Source: Chrysaora quinquecirrha
Lineage: Eukaryota > Cnidaria > Scyphozoa > Semaeostomeae > Pelagiidae
Reading direction: 5' to 3'
Assembly (NCBI GenBank): GCA_014526335.1
Contig: JACTAT010000200.1
Span: forward strand, 437,777-501,776
DNA length: 64,000 nucleotides
The stretch's first letter is position 1, and every line of letters starts with the position of its first letter. A model generated the notes under the pieces. It ran no database searches and was not told the DNA's origin. It saw only the letters and a program-made list of their open reading frames with translations. Shown here in pieces: positions 20,421-29,786 of this stretch. The position numbers and the translations under genes are program-made.

Positions 20421-20605
20421 GAACTCAAAATTCTGTTCCGCAATTTAATAATGACGACAATCAAGGTTCCACGAAGAACACTGATTCCCAGTGCCCAAAT
20501 CTAAATATATCCTAAAAATATATATATTTTAAAATACACATTTTTGCCAGCCAAATCTGACTGGTGCATCTGCACCCTTTGCACCCCTCTGGATCCGCCC
20601 TTGGA

Positions 20606-21900
20606 CACAGGTCCCAGAATTTGCACGGACTTCTGAGTTGGCAAAGGTTGTCTAAAGGTAATGTTAAAAAAAAGTTTAATTGAGTTCAATTTTGTCCATT
20701 TGAAGAATAAACTACATTGCCATTGAAAATATATTTAACAATTTACCTTTTATCCTTTATGAGTCTCAACATTTGCCACCTTTTGTGGTCTTCATTTATC
20801 AATGCTTTCAAAAGATCCCTGTAGATGAAAAGATAAGTCATATTAACTATATTGTTACAGGTGGAGGAGGGAGGAGACAGGTATACAACAATGGTTTGAA
20901 ATTTAGTTCGAAAGTGTTCAAAATTCAAAATACAGCACACAAAAATAGCTTATTTTTACCATATCAGTGACAATTTGAACTTATGGGATTTTGTCATAAG
21001 TTCCATCATCAGTATGGCATCATTTTCGATAATGTCCTTTCTTGAATTCAAAAATAAAATTTTGCCTATATTTGCATTTGTGCATTTCTATGCACGTTCT
21101 TGGTAGGGTGCAGTCATCAATACCATTGGGTTGATTAATATAAATTAAATAAACTCTAGAAATGCTGTTTAAGCAAGCAAGGGATGATTATTTGTGGTTT
21201 TTTGGGAAACAAGCTTAACTAATTCTCCGTTCAAAGGTAAAGGTAAAGACACCTTATTTCAACAGTGATCTGATCACATGCTTTTACTTTGGAATCTATG
21301 TAGGCTACAGCGTTTACATCTTTGCCAATTGAGCATATCTACAAAGTATGAAATAGAACAACTGTCATATATATTATATTAACACATTATTATAATGCAG
21401 TTATCATTGAAAATTATGCAGCATGGGATATTTATGAGAAATTCCTACCACAACTGTCCAATACAGGTCAATTCCATTTTCTTTGCGCAACACAACTTTT
21501 CCAATAGGAATAACTCAATGCTTAATATTCATCTGCAAAAGATAATATTATTCAACTTAAGAGCTATTATCACAGGGTATACAACAAAGTAAAAACAGAA
21601 TCCTGGAGCAAAAACAGCCATATGCCCACATACCTGTTGTTTACTATAATACTCTATTACTCTTGAATGAAGAAACGCGTTCAATTCTGTCTGCATTCAA
21701 GGTGCACAATATCTTAACTGTGCCAGAACCCTTGTGAAAGATAAATTACCTGACTTTAATTGAATGAAACAAAACTTGTCAAAAATATTTGCATAACATT
21801 AGTACAATTATAGTAAGGTAATGTAATTTGTTTATGTAAAACTGACTTGTTTTCTATTGATGCAGCTTGCTAGGCTTTGCAGAAGGGTCATCGTAATCTG
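20606..21900. other. Non-coding, AT-rich
   Basis: No protein domain recognised on either strand. Short ORFs at 20773-20970, 20743-20940 and 21395-21592 show no family signature. No repeat of note was found. Confidence 0.45.
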
Positions 21901-21904
21901 AAAA

Positions 21905-22270
21905 AAAATGCATGCATTGCTTTAATTAAAGGTGCACCCCACGAGTGGAAAAGAAAAATCACTTTGTAAAGACTTCATCAAATAGAACCTTTTCTTCAAG
22001 AATTATATGGAAACTCAATCTTCAAGCATACCTTTTTGGTATAGATGTTCCCAGGAAGCAGAGAAACCAGATCTTCTCTTTCCAAATCTTGCCAGGAAAC
22101 ATGAAAATCTTCATTTGCCAAATTTTTTTGCATCTACAAAAGCAATTAAAACTTTTAAGACATTAGAAACCAAAGTCATATATAACAAATGACAAATAAT
22201 TTAACAGAAAAACTTGGTATATTAAGAGAAAGCAGATTTCTTTTTAAAGGTAGAGGTAGATCCTTATACA
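21905..22270 (+). pseudogene. Copia Gag remnant
   Basis: Just upstream of the copia protease the frames contain a degraded zinc-knuckle-like CMHC stretch near 21910 and an EKKNHFVKT segment near 21950. These resemble the Gag nucleocapsid end of Ty1/copia polyproteins. Frames change several times. The 5' LTR and most of Gag are not identifiable. Confidence 0.4.
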
Positions 22271-22674
22271 AACACTGAAGATAATAACTTGTTAGTTGAT
22301 TGTGGAGCAACCACTCACATAATAATGATGAATCAAAATTTGTATCATTTGAGAAAAATTTTAACCCAGTAAATCATTTTATTGAATTCGCTGATGGTTC
22401 TAGGAGTAATAATGTTGGCCTGAAAAGAGGAACTGCCAAGGTATTCTTACACGATATTGATGGAAATATGCACGGTATATTTTTGCAGCAGGCTCTTTAT
22501 GCCCCAAGTTATGGACAGAGCATTTTCTCTGTCCAAGCTGCAACTGAAAAGGGGGCAACAATTGATTTTACTTCTAATGGAGCTCTACTTACTGCAGTTG
22601 ATGGCACAAAGTTTAGTATCAAGAAGAGAGATTGTCTAAGATTTTTGGCCACTGCAATGTTCAAGACATTCTGA
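22271..22674 (+). pseudogene. Copia protease domain
   Basis: The active-site motif LVDCGATTH (D-C-G in place of D-S/T-G) is at about 22290-22320. It is followed by a stretch typical of the copia protease, including a GIFLQQALYAPSYGQSIFSV segment. The ORF leads into the GAG_pre-integrase block, where a frame change occurs near 22640. Aspartic protease of this kind processes the retroelement polyprotein. Confidence 0.75.
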
Positions 22675-23273
22675 AATTACCAAAAGCTGTCAATGGCATG
22701 AACATCAGTGACAAGACATCAAATATATTTTGCGAAACTTGCACCTTGGGTAAAATGTGTGAATTCAGATCAAGACAACCTGATGAAAAGGCAAGGATGC
22801 CACTAGAACTTTTCCATTGTGACTTAGCTGGACCAACAGACCAAGTGAGTATTGATGGTTACAGATACGCCATAAGCTTTACTGACGACTACTCTGGATT
22901 AATGATGCTCTATTTCTTGAAAAACAAAAGTGACTCTGTAGAAGCTACCAAAAAGTTTTTGGCTGATGTTTCTTCATTTGGGAAAATTAAATGCTTATCA
23001 AGCAGTTTGACAGTGAAGCATCTCAGAAGTGATAATGGTTCTGAGTTTCTTTCCAAAGAATTTGAGGCCATGTTAGTTAGTCATGGAATAGGACATGAAA
23101 AATCTGCACCATTCTCACCTCACCAAAATGGTACTGCTGAGAGGGGATGGAGGTCTTTGTTGGAAATGGCCAGATGCCTACTTATTGAGGGTAAACTCCC
23201 TAAAGATCTTTGGACATACGCAGTACTGGCAGCATCATATATATACAAAATAGATGTTACAATTCCAGATTGA
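22632..23273 (+). pseudogene. Copia GAG_pre-integrase and integrase core
   Basis: A 213-codon open frame holds the pre-integrase CETCTLGK motif and a full rve catalytic triad. Asp 1 is in FHCDLAGP, Asp 2 in HLRSDNGSEF, and Glu in PHQNGTAERGWRS. The spacing is normal for Ty1/copia integrase, which inserts element cDNA into the genome. The domain is intact in itself, but the surrounding polyprotein is broken, and it shifts frame at 23273 into the integrase C-terminus. Confidence 0.85.
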
Positions 23274-23452
23274 ACAAAACAACCTATGAGGCATTTACTG
23301 GCGGAAAGCCCAATGTTCAGAATATGAACATTTTTGGCACTGTTTGCTTGGAATACATACAAGAAAAGCAGAAATTAGATCCAAGATCAGAGAAAGGGAT
23401 TTTCTTGGGATATGACAAATACAGTCAAGCCTACTTTGTGTATTTTCATTAA
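23210..23452 (+). pseudogene. Copia integrase C-terminal region
   Basis: The shifted frame carries a KTTYEAFTGGKPNVQNMNIFG segment and then RSEKGIFLGYDKYSQAY. Both are hallmarks of the region after the integrase core in copia polyproteins. A stop follows at 23450. Confidence 0.75.
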
Positions 23453-23477
23453 ACTAGAAGAATCAAGAAAGTAAGAT

Positions 23478-24477
23478 GTGCTGTTGTTACTAACAAATTC
23501 AAACCAGAATCATACCATGCTGATCAATCAAGTGTTGACATCCCTTTATTACCACAAAGCTGACATCCCTTTGGATACAAAGGATGATACACCTCCAGAA
23601 GAAAATGATCCTCAACCAACCAGAAGATACCCACTGAGAGAAAGAAGACAGCCACAGTATTTACTGGATCATGTTACTGGAGATGAACTAAATGGTGAAG
23701 ATACTATTCACTCTAATGTTGATTTGTGTTATTCTGCAAGAGATCTTCCTCAGACATACACAGATGCAATCAATTCTCCAGATTCTCTAAACTGGAAAAG
23801 CGCAATGGATGATGAAATGAAGTCGTTGCAACAAAATAACACATTCTCACTTACACCCTTACCAGAAGGTAAACAAACAGTGGGGGGTAAATGGGTATAT
23901 GCAATTAAAGAAACAGCAGATGGAATGGAAGACTTTAAAGCCAGATACGTTGCTAAAGGCTATAGTCAATTTAAGAATGTAAACTATTAGAATTCCTATG
24001 CAATTGGCTGCACAACACAGTCTATTTGTTCATCGAATGGATGTTAAGACTGCTTACTTGAATGCACCAATTGACTGTGAAATCTACATAGAGCAAGCCA
24101 AAGGTTATCAAGTACCAGGAAATGACAACGAAAAGCTAGTTTACAAACTAAACAAATCATTGTATGGTCTTAAACAGAGTGGTAGAAACTGGAATCATTT
24201 ATTGAACAAAGAACTGACAGAAAATGGTCTTCAGCAAAGCCTAGCTGATTCATGCATGTATATTAAACACAATGACAAGGACATTGTTGTTATTTTAGTA
24301 TGGGTTGATGATATTACTATTGCATCTAGCACTGTTACTATGCTAGATGAAGTGAAAGCAATGTTATCACAAAGGTTTAAGATGAAAGATATGGGTGAAA
24401 TTTCTGGTAATGAAGTCTGGGGGTTTCATTTTCATAAGGTGCTTGTCAACTTCTTTAACCTAAAGTTGAAAGATTGA
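23478..24477 (+). pseudogene. Copia reverse transcriptase, truncated
   Basis: Two ORFs (23478-23990 and 23998-24477) with a stop between them encode the RT. It begins with a WKSAMDDEMKSLQQNNTF segment and GKWVYAIKE, then has HRMDVKTAYLNAPID with the first catalytic Asp, SLYGLKQSGRNW, and VWVDDITIAS with the VDD catalytic pair. After KMKDMGEISG the similarity stops and no RNase H follows, so the 3' third of pol and the 3' LTR are lost. Confidence 0.85.
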
Positions 24478-24953
24478 GTGCAATATATTTATTTATATAT
24501 AGTGGGCATATTGTTTATATTTCAAGTAACATTAGGCTGAAGATTCCTCATTGAAAGGATGAAACGGGTTCCTTTTGCACCTTTTCGCCTTTTGTCAACC
24601 TTTAAATTTTTTCGTCTATATATAATTCTGATGGATTTCATTGCCCTTGTCAATTGCCAAAAGCTAACCACCATAACTTAAAAATACCGAGAATAGTACT
24701 AGCAAAAAGTACTTACTTTGCTTAGGTAGGAACGCTTCTTCAAAACGTGGTTAATTAAATATAATGATGTGTCACCTCTTCACCCTAAGAATATTCAATA
24801 TAATCACATATTTTAAGCAAACAATTATTAAAGTTCTCCTTTTTTCTTCTATTAATAACATTTACTGTTAACACTGTCAAAAGTAATCTTGCCATATCTT
24901 CAATAAGATAGTTTGGATAAGTAGCATTTCATCTTCCTCTCTGCTGCGCTGGA
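24478..24953. other. Non-coding, nothing recognised
   Basis: AT-rich sequence between the copia fragment and the membrane-exon candidate. No LTR for the copia element was found here. Confidence 0.45.
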
Positions 24954-25103
24954 TCAACCAAAAAGTGTTAGCGTGTTCACAATGCCGAGAAGGATTCCAT
25001 GCATGTAGTCAACTCCGTTCACTATATCAAAGTCTGGGCCCATCCCAAGCATCAAGCTTGTACATATGACAATCCATGTAAATATGACAATGAACTCAAA
25101 CAT
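24954..25103 (-). CDS. Candidate 3' exon of a membrane protein (49 aa)
   Basis: On the minus strand an ATG at 25103 opens 49 codons to a TGA at 24954-24956. The first 20 residues are strongly hydrophobic (FEFIVIFTWIVICTSLMLG), followed by a short polar loop and a second hydrophobic stretch. TATTTGTTGCAG immediately upstream is a good splice acceptor, so this may be the last exon of a multi-span membrane protein rather than a free small gene. No family recognised. CCAAT words lie upstream at 25270 and 25330. Confidence 0.35.
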   Translation of the reverse strand: MFEFIVIFTWIVICTSLMLGMGPDFDIVNGVDYMHGILLGIVNTLTLFG

Positions 25104-25224
25104 CTTCTGCAACAAATATTAACCAAGGAACAATATTCGATTTCAAACTTCCAATGAAAATTTTGATAACAATACCAATCTTCAATCCACTTAAAGAAGC
25201 TCCCGCTTAAAGCCCATGAAAACC

Positions 25225-25345
25225 TACATTATATACCCTTGGGGCAACGCCCCAATTTGATCAGCTTTAACCAATCGAATATGTTACAAATAATGTCAAA
25301 TCAGGGAATTCTTCACGTTCATTCCTTAACCAATGAAAATCTAAG
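25225..25345. promoter_or_regulatory. CCAAT-containing stretch with a GC hairpin
   Basis: AACCAATCGA (about 25269) and AACCAATGAA (about 25328) lie beside a TTGGGGC-AAC-GCCCCAA hairpin (about 25240-25256) and a TATATACCC word. This could be a promoter for either flank, but the evidence is only motif clustering. Confidence 0.2.
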
Positions 25346-25951
25346 ATACGTAACTTTTCTAAGTATTAACTAGCTGCTATTTCACGTGCTAGTTCTACTG
25401 CAAGTACACTGTGAGAATGTTCACACAATGTCCCTCGTTGAAAATTGGTGATCTTCTTGGCTTCTTTCGTCTGACAGGAACGCAGGAACACAGGAAAGCA
25501 GGAATAACAGCAATAACCACAAACACAGCAATAACAGCAATAATAAACAAATCATCGTTTCACAACAATATAACAAAAAACAAGTATTTGGAATTAGAAA
25601 TACATTTGAAACGGTTTCATTTCAAATTGTAATTCGAAGGTAGCAGAAGTAATGGGAGTATATTAAGAGGGAGCTCTGGATCGTTGTATAAGACCATTTC
25701 AAAATAAGCTAAAGCAAAACAGTACTTCCAATCATTTCTTTAAATTGGTCTTCGATTGAAAAAGAGACCAAAATGATTGAATTTCATTTTCAGCTTTTGC
25801 ACTACCTTTCACACCCAAGACATTTTTAGAGAGATGCTCATTTGCTCTGCCTTGATTTTTTTCTTCCTTGAAAAAGAAACCTTCCTCGTAATTATCTATC
25901 TTGGAATGGCCAAAGAAATGAGTTTCTAGCAATAAAGCTCCCTAAATTTAA

Positions 25952-26180
25952 CCTAGCTTTTACCCAGCCTCTGATGTGCTTTGCAACCTTCTTTGCCCAG
26001 GGGCAACTCTTCTACAACTGTCATTTGGCGCCAAGTCAAGAAGATGAGCTTGAACTTCCATTTTTATTCTTCTCAGTTAACATTAATAATGACAACACTC
26101 ATTCTGTCCAAATCTATATCGAGTGTTTATTTGTTTTTTTTTTAACTGTAGAATGGGTTTGGACTTGAGCTTCAAGATTG
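25952..26180 (+). repeat. Dispersed repeat, copy 1
   Basis: The stretch from CCTAGCTTTTACCC to the terminal TTCAAGATT block closely matches 43306-43788. Shared parts include CATTTGGCGCCAA and TCTGTCCAAATCTATATC. Copy 1 lacks about 250 bp present in the middle of copy 2. The 1.5-kb LTR element begins exactly at its right end. Confidence 0.75.
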
Positions 26181-26349
26181 TGTGATAGGATTAATTATGC
26201 ACTCTAATTATGCACATAATCTTTAGCCTCGTTTGCACTTGTATATATACTGTAACTCACAATATAATTATTAGTCAATCTTTAATCTCAGTTCGAGTAG
26301 TGTCTCATCGTGAATTACTCTGATGTAACAGACGTTTATTCCTGTCACA
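26181..26349 (+). repeat. Left LTR (169 bp)
   Basis: Begins TGTGATAGGATTAATTATGC and ends CCTGTCACA. It contains a TATATATAC promoter-like word and appears identical to the repeat at 27520-27688. Confidence 0.9.
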
Positions 26350-26470
26350 AATGGTGGAGAATCCGGAGTCGTTCTTGTGATTCATACCTTCCTGTTACAA
26401 ATGGTGGAGAATCTGATGTTTCGATGTGCTTCATACCTTCTCTCTTATAAATGTTGAAGAATCTGGCTTT
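26341..26470 (+). repeat. Triplicated 50-bp unit spanning the LTR/primer site
   Basis: The block from CCTGTCACAA to ATGGTGGAGAATC recurs at 26341, 26391 and 26441 with a 50-bp period; the third copy is diverged. The first copy overlaps the LTR end and the primer-binding-like site, so that site is present in two near-identical versions and one diverged version. Confidence 0.75.
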
Positions 26471-26793
26471 TTTTCAAAGTTGCAGCATAGCGTTAGTGCT
26501 TATCCGGGATATACCGTGAGTTTTTCGTCGTTATTTCAAATACGTTCAAATATAGATTGTTCTCGTAATATTGGAGACATCTGCTGTTTAAAGCTCCCGT
26601 TCGTGGTTGATGCTTGTGATTGAAATCGTACGTTCTATATTTATATATAAAGACAGTTCCCGTTTGGTGAATCTGGTCGTTTTTGTTGGTTTCTTGTTTT
26701 CGGTCCTCTTAACTGAAACAGAACTAAACAGAACTGGACTTGGTCAAATTTTTTTATCGAAATTTTTTCTGGAATCGTCGGACTTGATCGAAT

Positions 26794-27255
26794 ATGGCAA
26801 CTTACTCTTGTACCTATTGCAAAGGACAAGGACATTTTAAGAATACATGTTTGAAACGTATAACAAAGTTTCACGATGTCAATGTTTGCCGTGACTTTAA
26901 TCGCTTTGGTCATTCTCCTTGCGAATTTGAAGAAGATTCAAATATATGTATTCGCGGAAGATATCATTCCTGCATTATTTGTTCAAAATCAGGATGCAAA
27001 GCTTTCAACCATATTTATGGTATTTTTAATCAAGAAAATGTTTTGCCGACGCCAATTTTCGATGTTTTAAATGGATTGTCAAAGATGATGGAAAACTTAG
27101 TTAAATCTGTTAAAGAAATCCAAGGGAAAATTTCTGAAATTGAAGCACGCCCCTCTTCGTCGTTTGGGTTGGATACTCAAAGTTTGGCTGTTGCTACCAA
27201 CAGACACATCCCAATGGACGTTGTTAACAATGCTCCCGAAATGTTCTCACGATAG
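26794..27255 (+). CDS. Gag-like Cys-rich protein of the compact LTR element
   Basis: A 153-aa ORF starts MATYSCTYCKGQGHFKNTC, a perfect CX2CX4HX4C zinc knuckle at residues 6-19. A second Cys/His cluster follows at residues 31-68, with VCRDFN, then C, C, H, then CIICSKSGC and a final H. A short helical segment with a VLNGLSKMMENLVKSV heptad-like pattern comes after it. Zinc knuckles bind retroelement RNA. The second cluster resembles Cys/His motifs in Gag-like ORFs of other retroelements. The protein lacks capsid-sized upstream domains, so it is at most a nucleocapsid-type Gag. It may package its own RNA while using enzymes of a partner element. Confidence 0.6.
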   Translation: MATYSCTYCKGQGHFKNTCLKRITKFHDVNVCRDFNRFGHSPCEFEEDSNICIRGRYHSCIICSKSGCKAFNHIYGIFNQENVLPTPIFDVLNGLSKMMENLVKSVKEIQGKISEIEARPSSSFGLDTQSLAVATNRHIPMDVVNNAPEMFSR

Positions 27256-27519
27256 GTTGAACAATAGCTCTTCTCGTATTGGTTCGTCAACTGTGAATGT
27301 TGCCCCAGAGAATTCATCGTTATCACCGATGTTGACTATCATTCTGTCTTTTGGACTCGGATTAGATGTTACCTAGTGTAATTGCATTGTATATTAGTCC
27401 TTATGTTGTTTTTACCCTTCTTGTTTGTTTATTTTGTTAAATTTAGCCATTTAGTTGCTAACCTTATACTAACGTAAAAAAAGAACTTTCTTTCTTTTTT
27501 TTCTGTAGAAGGGATGGAC

Positions 27520-27688
27520 TGTGATAGGATTAATTATGCACTCTAATTATGCACATAATCTTTAGCCTCGTTTGCACTTGTATATATACTGTAACTCACA
27601 ATATAATTATTAGTCAATCTTTAATCTCAGTTCGAGTAGTGTCTCATCGTGAATTACTCTGATGTAACAGACGTTTATTCCTGTCACA
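27520..27688 (+). repeat. Right LTR (169 bp)
   Basis: Same length and, by eye, the same sequence as the left LTR, starting directly after the purine tract. Confidence 0.9.
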
Positions 27689-27699
27689 TTACAGAATCA

Positions 27700-28194
27700 G
27701 TATGATCCCAAAGACGTATGAACCCTTAAACTCTTTTCTTATTAAATATACTAGATAAGCTCCTTGACAATCTTGCAATTTGTTTTACTTTCATAAGGTT
27801 TTTTCTAGATTGTAAAGAAGATTTAATGAAGAAGAAAAACCAATTTCAAAGTATAAAAAAGCAGCAAAGAAACAAACCAAATAACAAGGTGCAAGTTAAT
27901 TCTTTTTGAAGAACAATTTCATAAGAACATCAAGGCTTCTATTTTCAAAAAATATAACAACAACAGCATGTCCCCATATTTCACACCTGAGATGACAGAA
28001 TTTAAGGTTGGGTGGGGGTAGAAAAATCTTTGGAATGAGAGCATTCAAAAAAGCTTGAGTCTAAAGGGCAAAAATTATTTGGTTGTAATTAAAAAATAGT
28101 GTAGCAGGAAATCTGGTTTCGTGGTAATATTGTGTTTGTTGAAATTATCTCTTTACTGTTTTCTTGTCTTTCCTGTTCTGTTTTATGCCATTGT
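27700..28194. other. Non-coding
   Basis: AT-rich sequence without recognised feature between the compact LTR element and the exon-like units. Confidence 0.4.
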
Positions 28195-28364
28195 CATGTT
28201 TATATCTACTTTCAGGAGATTCCAAATACTAAAAGAAAAATTCTAGAGAGTCTAGCAATTGATCCAGAACTGATATTTTGAAATCTTCTACAATTGATAA
28301 TAAGATTGTTTGTTATGATCCATTTTTCAAGCACACTCACAATTATAACTAAGATTTCTTGTAG

Positions 28365-28412
28365 AAAGAATCACTTATTCAAAGCCAACGGGAATGGGAT
28401 CCTCTTGAAAAG
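28365..28412 (+). CDS. Candidate 48-nt micro-exon
   Basis: A polypyrimidine acceptor (AAGATTTCTTGTAG) precedes 16 in-frame codons (KESLIQSQREWDPLEK), and GTATTT follows as donor. The 48-nt phase-0 size and the EW-D/N-P motif are shared with the unit at 30139-30186, which suggests repeated exons of one gene. No family named. Confidence 0.35.
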
Positions 28413-28723
28413 GTATTTACTCTATGCATCAGCAATTTCTAGAAGCAATTTCATTTTCAATTGATTTAATTGATGAAAAATACTTTTAAATATCTATGAA
28501 CATATACTATACTTCAGACTGCTCAACAGTTGAAGCACAAAAATAAAACTGGAAATCAAAGAGAGTTAACTAAGTACCATATTTCATTGAACTCTAAAGC
28601 TAATTATAGATGAATTAGCAATCAATGAATATCACCATGCAAATCATGTGTTCCTAACTGCTTATTGCTTCCTCTTCTGCTTTTATGCTTCTCACTTAAT
28701 TTTCTCTTTTCATCAACTTTTAG

Positions 28724-28773
28724 GAGATTCCAATTTCAAAAAAAAAGAAATAGATGGTTTCATGATTGAGGAG
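28724..28773 (+). CDS. Candidate micro-exon, duplicated partner
   Basis: CATCAACTTTTAG acts as acceptor and GAG|GTCAGT as donor around 50 bases. One frame is open (reads SNFKKKEIDGFMIEE). It is the counterpart of a GAGATTCCAA unit at 28216. Its 50-nt length is not a multiple of three, so the frame depends on neighbouring exons. Confidence 0.25.
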
Positions 28774-29786
28774 GTCAGTATCTTGATATTCTTGACTATT
28801 GATAGAAAACAGTATTTGTTATTATCCATTTTGCAAGTCCACAATTCTTAACTTAGAAAATCTTATTCTAGAAAAAACACTGAATCAAATAGCCCAGATT
28901 CTCGTGACAATTTTTAGACAATTGAAAAAAATTAGACTATTTTAGAATAATTTTAGACATGCCCTTTACTGGCTCAACATTGATTTCCATCCCTTTTCAT
29001 ATTAATCCCTACCACACTTTCTCTGATATTTTGACATTGCTGTTGCTGTTGCTGATGCTTTGTGCCATCGTTAAAATCTTCACCAATGTCTTGATACTTC
29101 CTGTCACCATCATCAATAAAGTTTATAAGCAGACTCACACAATTTAATTCATCCATCTGCGATTGCAGTCAGCATTTACAGTCATGAAAACTTAATTCAG
29201 CTTGTCAACATTGAAAGTAAGCCCCCATTACCCTGTAAAAAGTAGGATTAAGATTGCCTGTTTCTTTTATATTGGAAGAAAAAAAGATGCTTAGAAATCC
29301 TCTAAAAAATCAATGTACAATGTTGGCAAATTTTTATGAGCCTTAAAGCTTTTTTTATTAAGGTTTAATTTCAATTTAGCAAAAAACTGAATAATTTTGA
29401 TAAATCCTGTATATTTTCTATGTCGGAGCCATTTTTAATAAGCAACGTCAGCCAACACATCCTAATCTTGCCTCGTAATACACTCGTTGTTTGCACAATT
29501 ATTACAAAAAGTATTAAATTTGTTGTAGTATTTGAACAAAATACAATAATGATTATTGCTTCTTTATTAAAAATTTTCAATTCAAGTCTAACACTGACCA
29601 CTCTCATTTCCTATAAACTCATTATTTTTAAATAATGTCAATCCTCAAATAGGCACTCGGAGGGCTTATTTAATTTCCATAGTTTTGAGGGGATGTTAAA
29701 CACCTCATTTATCTAAAATCCAAATTTCTTTTTCTTAAAACAACATTTTTTTCAACGTGAAAAACATAGAACATCAGAAATTATCA

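Larger units (their letters stand above)
26181..27688 (+). mobile_element. Compact 1.5-kb LTR element with Gag-like ORF only
   Basis: Two direct repeats of 169 bp (26181-26349 and 27520-27688) bracket 1170 bp. They look identical base for base and have TG...CA ends. Two bases after the left repeat a TGGTGGAGAATCC primer-binding-like sequence starts. A purine tract (AGAAGGGATGGAC) directly precedes the right repeat. The only clear ORF encodes a Cys-rich Gag-like protein; no protease, RT, RNase H or integrase is present. Identical LTRs mean recent insertion. No exact target duplication was seen. The layout fits a non-autonomous LTR retrotransposon of TRIM or TR-GAG type. Confidence 0.85.
28195..28900 (+). 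repeat. Tandem duplication (~507 bp period) of an exon-bearing unit
   Basis: The block around 28211-28412 (ACTTTCAG|GAGATTCCAA onward, then TATGATCCATTTTTCAAG and a TTCTTGTAG|AAAGAATCACTT junction) is echoed about 507 bp later. The echo has CAACTTTTAG|GAGATTCCAAT, TATTATCCATTTTGCAAG and TTATTCTAG|AAAAAACACT. Both copies keep AG acceptor contexts. This is internal duplication of host-like sequence rather than a transposon signature. Confidence 0.5.

Noticed and set aside
26177..26185. Target-site duplication for the 1.5-kb LTR element
   Set aside because: GATTG before and TTACA after do not match. Comparison with the empty copy at 43788 hints at ATT only, too short to call.
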